Shown here: one piece after another, positions 60,776 through 64,000 of the stretch
Layout of the letters: each line of letters begins with the position of its first letter
Position numbering within the stretch: position 1 is the stretch's first letter
From: Microbacterium caowuchunii
GTDB lineage: Bacteria; Actinomycetota; Actinomycetes; Actinomycetales; Microbacteriaceae
Direction: 5' to 3'
Length of the DNA stretch: 64,000 nucleotides
Assembly: GCF_008727755.1 (NCBI RefSeq)
Contig: NZ_CP044231.1
Span: forward strand, 1,674,001 to 1,738,000
Program-made: the position numbers and the translations under genes
Notes under the pieces: generated by a model
Databases searched by the model: none
Told to the model about the DNA's origin: nothing
Seen by the model: the letters and a program-made list of their open reading frames with translations, nothing else

Positions 60776-60804
60776 TTGTCCTCGGGTACGCGTGGTTGTA
60801 TGTC
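60776..60804 (+). promoter_or_regulatory. Candidate promoter of the small zinc-ribbon gene
   Basis: TTGTCC (60776-60781), 17-base spacer, TATGTC (60799-60804); predicted start near 60811, 30 bases before the ATG. It is one of the better -35/-10 pairs in the window. Confidence 0.55.
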
Positions 60805-60840
60805 ATGACTCATCCGTACGACGCACCGAGGAGGTCCGCG

Positions 60841-61065
60841 ATGAACACCATGTCGACGCCCACCGATCAGGCCGCCGTCATCGAGCACCGTCTCACCGCA
60901 GCCGACCGCTGCGATTCCTGCGGTGCCCAGGCCTACATCGCCGCCGAGGTCAACGGCAGCGAGCTTCTCTTCTGCGCCCACCACGGACGCAAGTACGAGG
61001 AGAAGCTGCGCTCCATCGCGACCTCGTGGCACGACGAGACGGCCCGCCTCATGGAGACGGTCTGA
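60841..61065 (+). CDS. Small zinc-ribbon protein (DUF7455-like)
   Basis: A 74-residue protein with LTAADRCDSCGAQAYIAAE and ELLFCAHHGRKYEEKL. The CxxC and CxxH pairs should bind one zinc ion. It is a small conserved actinobacterial family usually encoded near the topoisomerase and sigma factor genes; function unknown. ATG 60841 follows GAGGAGG by six bases; upstream in-frame ATGs lie inside the promoter. It converges with the racemase operon (7-base gap). Confidence 0.85.
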   Translation: MNTMSTPTDQAAVIEHRLTAADRCDSCGAQAYIAAEVNGSELLFCAHHGRKYEEKLRSIATSWHDETARLMETV

Positions 61066-61072
61066 ACGAGTC

Positions 61073-62107
61073 TCAGCGGTAGCGTCGCTCCACGAGCGGC
61101 GATACGCGCACGGCGATCTCCTCGCCGATCGACCCCATCGCCTCGGCGAGGTCGGTCGGCGAGGATGTTCCTTGCCCCATGATCCGTACCCGCTGTCCCA
61201 CCGCCGCGCCCGGCCAGGGCTCGACCAGGCAGTCCATCTCGTCGATCCGCAGCATCCGACGCGGTCCGTCCGGTGTCCCCACGCTCATCCGTCCGCCCAG
61301 CACGGACGGCAGTCCATCGGCAGAGCCGATCCCGATGCGGACGCCCTCATCACCGAGGGCCAGCACGGGAGCGTCCAGGGTCGCGATCGGCTGCACGCCG
61401 AGGACGTCCTCGCCCGGTCCCCCCGCCGACCGGATCCCGTAGCAGAACGCCCCCACCCGCACCATGTCGTACCGGAATCCGGCGCGGTCGAACGACGCGG
61501 CGCTCGCCGCCAGATGCCGCAGCGTGCGCTGCCGCCCCCGGGCCTCCACCACCCGCAGTGCCGCCTCGTAGCGGGCACGGGCCGCATCGTCCTCGGCATC
61601 CGAGGCCTCGGCGATGTGGCTCCACACGCCGATGATCTCGACCACACCGGCCGCGGCGAGCTCGGCCGCACGTTCGACGAACGCCGGCCACTGCTCCGGC
61701 CGGACGCCGTTGCGGTGCAGCCCGGTGTCGATCTTCAGGTGCAGCCGAGCCGTCCGCCCCGCGGCTTCCGCGGCGAGGGCGATCTCCTCGAGGGTGTCCG
61801 CGTCGCCGACGCCGAGGTCGAGCGCTGCGTCGATCGCACGGCGGGCCTCCTCCACGCCGAAGACCATCCAGACGAAGATCCCGGCGTCGGGTCCGGCGGT
61901 GGCCCGCACGCGGAGACCGGTCGCGACGTCGAACGCGCCGAACCAGCGCACGCCGTGCCGGGCCGCATGGGTCACGATGGGCTCCAGTCCATGCGCGTAG
62001 GCGTCGTCCTTCACGACGAGCATGAGCTCGGCCGGGGCGACGCGCTCGCGTACGACATCCAGGTTCCGCTGGAACGCCGCGAGGTCCACGGTGAGCACTG
62101 CGGTCAT
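61073..62107 (-). CDS. Alanine-racemase-like protein A: PLP barrel intact, C-domain Tyr lost
   Basis: A 344-residue fold-type III PLP protein. The barrel is complete: VVKDDAYAHG carries the Schiff-base Lys33, HLKIDTGLHRNGV is the next signature, and MVRVGAFCYG the PLP-phosphate region. The C-terminal domain is shortened: the GEGVSYG entry segment is missing and the GYADG loop, which holds the second catalytic base, reads GSADG with Ser262 in place of Tyr. Alone it should be a poor racemase. The start overlaps the stop of the companion racemase-like gene (ATGA), which has the reverse defects, so the two probably act as a heterodimer. Substrate unknown; a D-amino acid for the cell wall is likely. 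Last gene of the murT-gatD operon. Confidence 0.8.
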   Translation of the reverse strand: MTAVLTVDLAAFQRNLDVVRERVAPAELMLVVKDDAYAHGLEPIVTHAARHGVRWFGAFDVATGLRVRATAGPDAGIFVWMVFGVEEARRAIDAALDLGVGDADTLEEIALAAEAAGRTARLHLKIDTGLHRNGVRPEQWPAFVERAAELAAAGVVEIIGVWSHIAEASDAEDDAARARYEAALRVVEARGRQRTLRHLAASAASFDRAGFRYDMVRVGAFCYGIRSAGGPGEDVLGVQPIATLDAPVLALGDEGVRIGIGSADGLPSVLGGRMSVGTPDGPRRMLRIDEMDCLVEPWPGAAVGQRVRIMGQGTSSPTDLAEAMGSIGEEIAVRVSPLVERRYR

Positions 62108-62781
62108 GAGGAGTACTCCCGTCTCGTGTGCAGTCCCACCCCGGTGACGATCTCGAGCGGTCGCAGCCCGCTCTCCCGGCCCCAGTCCCGAACGCTCGGC
62201 GCGCGGCCGGCCGGGTCCCCGAAGTAGACGACCTCCGCGCCCCGGTCGACGGGGGCGTCGGCGATGTCCACGACGCAGACGTCCATGGCCACGCGGCCGA
62301 TGACGGGATGGCGGCGGCCGGAGATCGCGACATGGGTGCGGCTCCCGAGTACGCGCGGGATCCCCTGTGCGTAACCGCCCGTCACGAGGGCCACACGCGT
62401 GTCAGCGGCGGCGCGATGGAGGTAGCCGTACGAGACCCCTTCCCCAGCCCGCAGGTCCTTCACGGCCAGCACGGTGCCCATGAGGGTCATCGCCGGAGCG
62501 GTGTCCTCCTCGAGCCCGAACACCGCCGATGCCGCCGCCGTCGCGCTGCCTTCCGTCCGCACGCGCGGGGACGCCGTCCCGGACCGCGCGACATCGGCGG
62601 GGTCGGCGAGGACATCGAGCCCGGTGGCGGCCAGGACCGCCTCCGCGACGGGGCCGAAGCCATGGCCGCGTGCGTCCCGGCGCAGGTCCGCGACGCCGTC
62701 CTCGCCGCCGGTCACCGCGCGGATGTTCGCCACGATCGCCGCGAGCGAGATGCGGACGCGAGGTGCGGCGGCGGGGTGCAC
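62104..62781 (-). CDS. Alanine-racemase-like protein B: barrel collapsed, C-domain with catalytic Tyr intact
   Basis: A 225-residue relative of alanine racemase. The N-terminal part aligns only with the first strands: LRRDARGHG stands where VKADAYGHG is expected, so the PLP Lys is Arg34 and the following Tyr is Arg38. Most of the barrel (some 170-200 residues) is absent. From about residue 95 the beta domain is intact: AGEGVSYGYLH, the GYAQGIPR loop with Tyr137, and HPVIGRVAMDVCVVDI. It therefore has what protein A lacks. The start is taken as GTG 62781, eight bases after the gatD stop; no strong ribosome-binding site is seen and the N-terminus is the least certain point. Regular reading frame and overlaps with both neighbours argue against a decaying pseudogene. 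Confidence 0.75.
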   Translation of the reverse strand: MHPAAAPRVRISLAAIVANIRAVTGGEDGVADLRRDARGHGFGPVAEAVLAATGLDVLADPADVARSGTASPRVRTEGSATAAASAVFGLEEDTAPAMTLMGTVLAVKDLRAGEGVSYGYLHRAAADTRVALVTGGYAQGIPRVLGSRTHVAISGRRHPVIGRVAMDVCVVDIADAPVDRGAEVVYFGDPAGRAPSVRDWGRESGLRPLEIVTGVGLHTRREYSS

Positions 62782-62789
62782 GGTCGTGA

Positions 62790-63545
62790 TCAGAGCTGGA
62801 TGGCGGTGAACCGCTTGCCGGTGGCGAGCCGCTGGATCTCCGCGCGCGCGGCGGCGGCGTGCACATCCACGGCTGCGGCTTCGGCGCCCGGGCGGTAGTC
62901 CGCGCCGTGGCGCTTCAGCGCGCGCTCGAGGAGGGCGTCGGCCAGCTGCGGATTGAGCGGCAGCACGGGCCCCTGCACGTTGGTGGCGTACACACCGTCC
63001 TGGTGGAGAGTCTCGTAGCCGTCCGCGAACCCGCCGTTGCCGGCGACGACCCGCCCGTAGCGCACGCCCGGGTCCGCACCGGCGGACAGGGACCACTCCG
63101 ATGCGTGGTCCTCGAAGCCGACGAGGCGCCCGTCCGGCGTCTCCGCGACGACATAGCCCACGCGGCGCTGACGGGTGCGCGCGACCCTGGCGGGAACGAG
63201 CCCGAGACCGGCCACGGAGGTGCCGTCGAGCAGGTCGATGCCCTCGCTCAGCAGTTCCGCTCCCCCGCCGACGGCCAGCACCGCGGCGCCCGCGGCGATC
63301 TGGGCGGCGAGCCACTCGCGGCGGGCGGACAGGTCTTCCCGCACGGTGCGGAGGGCGGACAGCGGACCGTTGCCGATCACGATCACGTCCGCGGATGCGG
63401 GAGCGTCCTGGCCGATCCCGACCATCACGACATCGGCGTGGTGCCCGGCGTACCCGGCACGTGCGGAGAGGACCTCGACGTTGCCGCGGTCCCCCGTGAT
63501 GCCGAGGAGGTCGGGGTACAGCTGCACGATCGTGATCGTGGTCAT
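62790..63545 (-). CDS. gatD: GatD/CobQ-like glutamine amidotransferase lacking catalytic Cys and His
   Basis: A 251-residue class I amidotransferase-like protein of the GatD (CobQ2) family, normally the glutaminase partner of MurT in lipid II amidation. The N-terminus LYPDLLGITGDRGNVEVL matches the family. Where active GatD has a Cys nucleophile (LAxC), this protein has LAVGGGAELL with Gly93, and where it has TYxHGP it reads TNVQGPVLPLNP with Gln191. GGC codes Gly93, so a single-base reading error is possible for that site but not for both. It should not hydrolyse glutamine. ATG 63545 overlaps the murT stop (ATGA). Confidence 0.85.
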   Translation of the reverse strand: MTTITIVQLYPDLLGITGDRGNVEVLSARAGYAGHHADVVMVGIGQDAPASADVIVIGNGPLSALRTVREDLSARREWLAAQIAAGAAVLAVGGGAELLSEGIDLLDGTSVAGLGLVPARVARTRQRRVGYVVAETPDGRLVGFEDHASEWSLSAGADPGVRYGRVVAGNGGFADGYETLHQDGVYATNVQGPVLPLNPQLADALLERALKRHGADYRPGAEAAAVDVHAAAARAEIQRLATGKRFTAIQL

Positions 63546-64000
63546 CGGCGTGCCACCTCCTGATCGCCGTGGCCGAGCAGGCGACGTCCGATCATCATGA
63601 GCTCGTAGTTGACGAACCAGATCTGGTGGCCGCTCGTGGTCGGCGGGAACTTCCGCATCAGCGCGACGGCCTTCTCCATGTCCGGTTCGACGGTGCCGAT
63701 CGGGATTCCGGCGTACGCGAGGCGGGTGGCGATCTGGTGCGCCTTCTCCCCCGCGACGACATCGACGTGGTCGAGACCGCTGAGGTCCACGTCGTACAGC
63801 CAGGAGACGTCCGGCGTGCCCTCGTCGATGGCCATCAGCAGGCGCTCGGGAGGGCCGTCGAGCGCGTCGACGTTCAGTTGCAGGCTCGGCCCGTTCTTGA
63901 ACATGACGAACTCGACCTGCTCGGAGCCCTCGCGGCGCAGCGGCACGAGCTCACCACGTCCGTAGGCGGGCGCCATCCGGGAGAACCCGTCGGCGGCGGC
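63542..64000 (-). CDS. murT: MurT-like Mur ligase, C-terminal part only (5' end outside window)
   Basis: The last 152 codons of a MurT-family protein, covering the C-terminal DUF1727 domain. The hallmark DVSWLYDVDL, including the Asp proposed to assist catalysis in MurT, is present. Elsewhere it is divergent: the usual KNPAG motif reads KNGPS, and the end motif around NYTA is FVNYELMM. In the known complex MurT activates the alpha-carboxyl of D-Glu in lipid II with ATP. The gene overlaps gatD by four bases. The N-terminal ATP-binding domain and zinc ribbon cannot be checked here. Confidence 0.8.
   Translation of the reverse strand, partial: AAADGFSRMAPAYGRGELVPLRREGSEQVEFVMFKNGPSLQLNVDALDGPPERLLMAIDEGTPDVSWLYDVDLSGLDHVDVVAGEKAHQIATRLAYAGIPIGTVEPDMEKAVALMRKFPPTTSGHQIWFVNYELMMIGRRLLGHGDQEVARR

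Noticed and set aside
62104..62781. Treating racemase-like gene B as a pseudogene
   Set aside because: There is no internal stop or frameshift, the C-terminal domain is fully conserved, both ends overlap or abut neighbours, and the missing parts are exactly those kept in gene A.

Overview
The window looks like a stretch of chromosome from a high-GC actinobacterium of the Microbacteriaceae, most likely Microbacterium or a close relative. The evidence is the very high GC content, the conserved yebC-ruvCAB-yajC-secDF-rel and thrS-HIT blocks, and families confined to or typical of actinobacteria (SepH, DUF3000, DUF3093, DUF3159, DUF3710, DUF4193, DUF7455-like). The genus is an inference. No phage, insertion sequence, CRISPR array or rRNA operon is visible. 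Gene density is high and many genes are coupled by 1-8 base overlaps.

Layout. 1-3.8 kb: the 5' part of rarA, a small membrane protein, a DUF349 protein and an orphan AbiEi-like protein. 3.7-12.4 kb (minus strand): yebC, ruvC, ruvA, ruvB, yajC, secD, secF, rel. 12.5-17.7 kb: a PLP-dependent decarboxylase, then a vitamin B6 module in which pdxST (minus) faces a MocR-type regulator coupled to pyridoxal kinase (plus). 17.7-20.5 kb: thrS and a HIT protein, with a candidate leader-peptide attenuator. 20.5-27 kb: mainly membrane and unknown proteins, including an odd DoxX/CrtC-like fusion. 27-27.7 kb: four tRNA genes (Val-GAC, Cys-GCA, Gly-GCC on minus; Val-CAC on plus), then a long perfect inverted repeat. 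28-35.8 kb: secreted M28 peptidase, lipoprotein serine hydrolase, orphan PemK-like protein, amt with a GlnR-like box, zapE, rhodanese, sufE. 35.8-40.7 kb: a divergent trehalose-synthase-like GH13 enzyme facing a maltokinase, and an alpha/beta hydrolase. 40.7-51 kb: DUF3000, RNase D, fadA-fadB, dxs, acnA. 51-61 kb: DUF3159-DUF3710-dut, DUF3093, DUF4193, sepH, a phosphodiesterase, parC and parE (convergent), and a small zinc-ribbon protein.

The most unusual region is the right end (61.07-64.0 kb): a tightly coupled minus-strand operon of a MurT-like ligase (cut by the window edge), a GatD homologue, and two alanine-racemase-like proteins. The GatD homologue has Gly where the glutaminase Cys should be and Gln where the His should be. 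The two racemase-like proteins have lost complementary parts. The upstream one has most of the barrel deleted and Arg in place of the PLP lysine, but keeps the C-terminal domain with the catalytic Tyr. The downstream one keeps the barrel and PLP lysine but has Ser in place of that Tyr. Because the alanine racemase active site is built from the Lys of one subunit and the Tyr of the other, the pair could form an obligate heterodimer with a single working site. Microbacteriaceae are known for B-type peptidoglycan, in which the alpha-carboxyl of D-Glu carries an amino acid, often a D-diamino acid, rather than being amidated. I propose, as inference only, that this operon makes that linkage: the racemase pair supplies the D-amino acid and the MurT homologue attaches it.

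Positions of start codons were chosen from ribosome-binding sites and overlaps with neighbours. Family names come from recognisable motifs in the translations, not from database searches.
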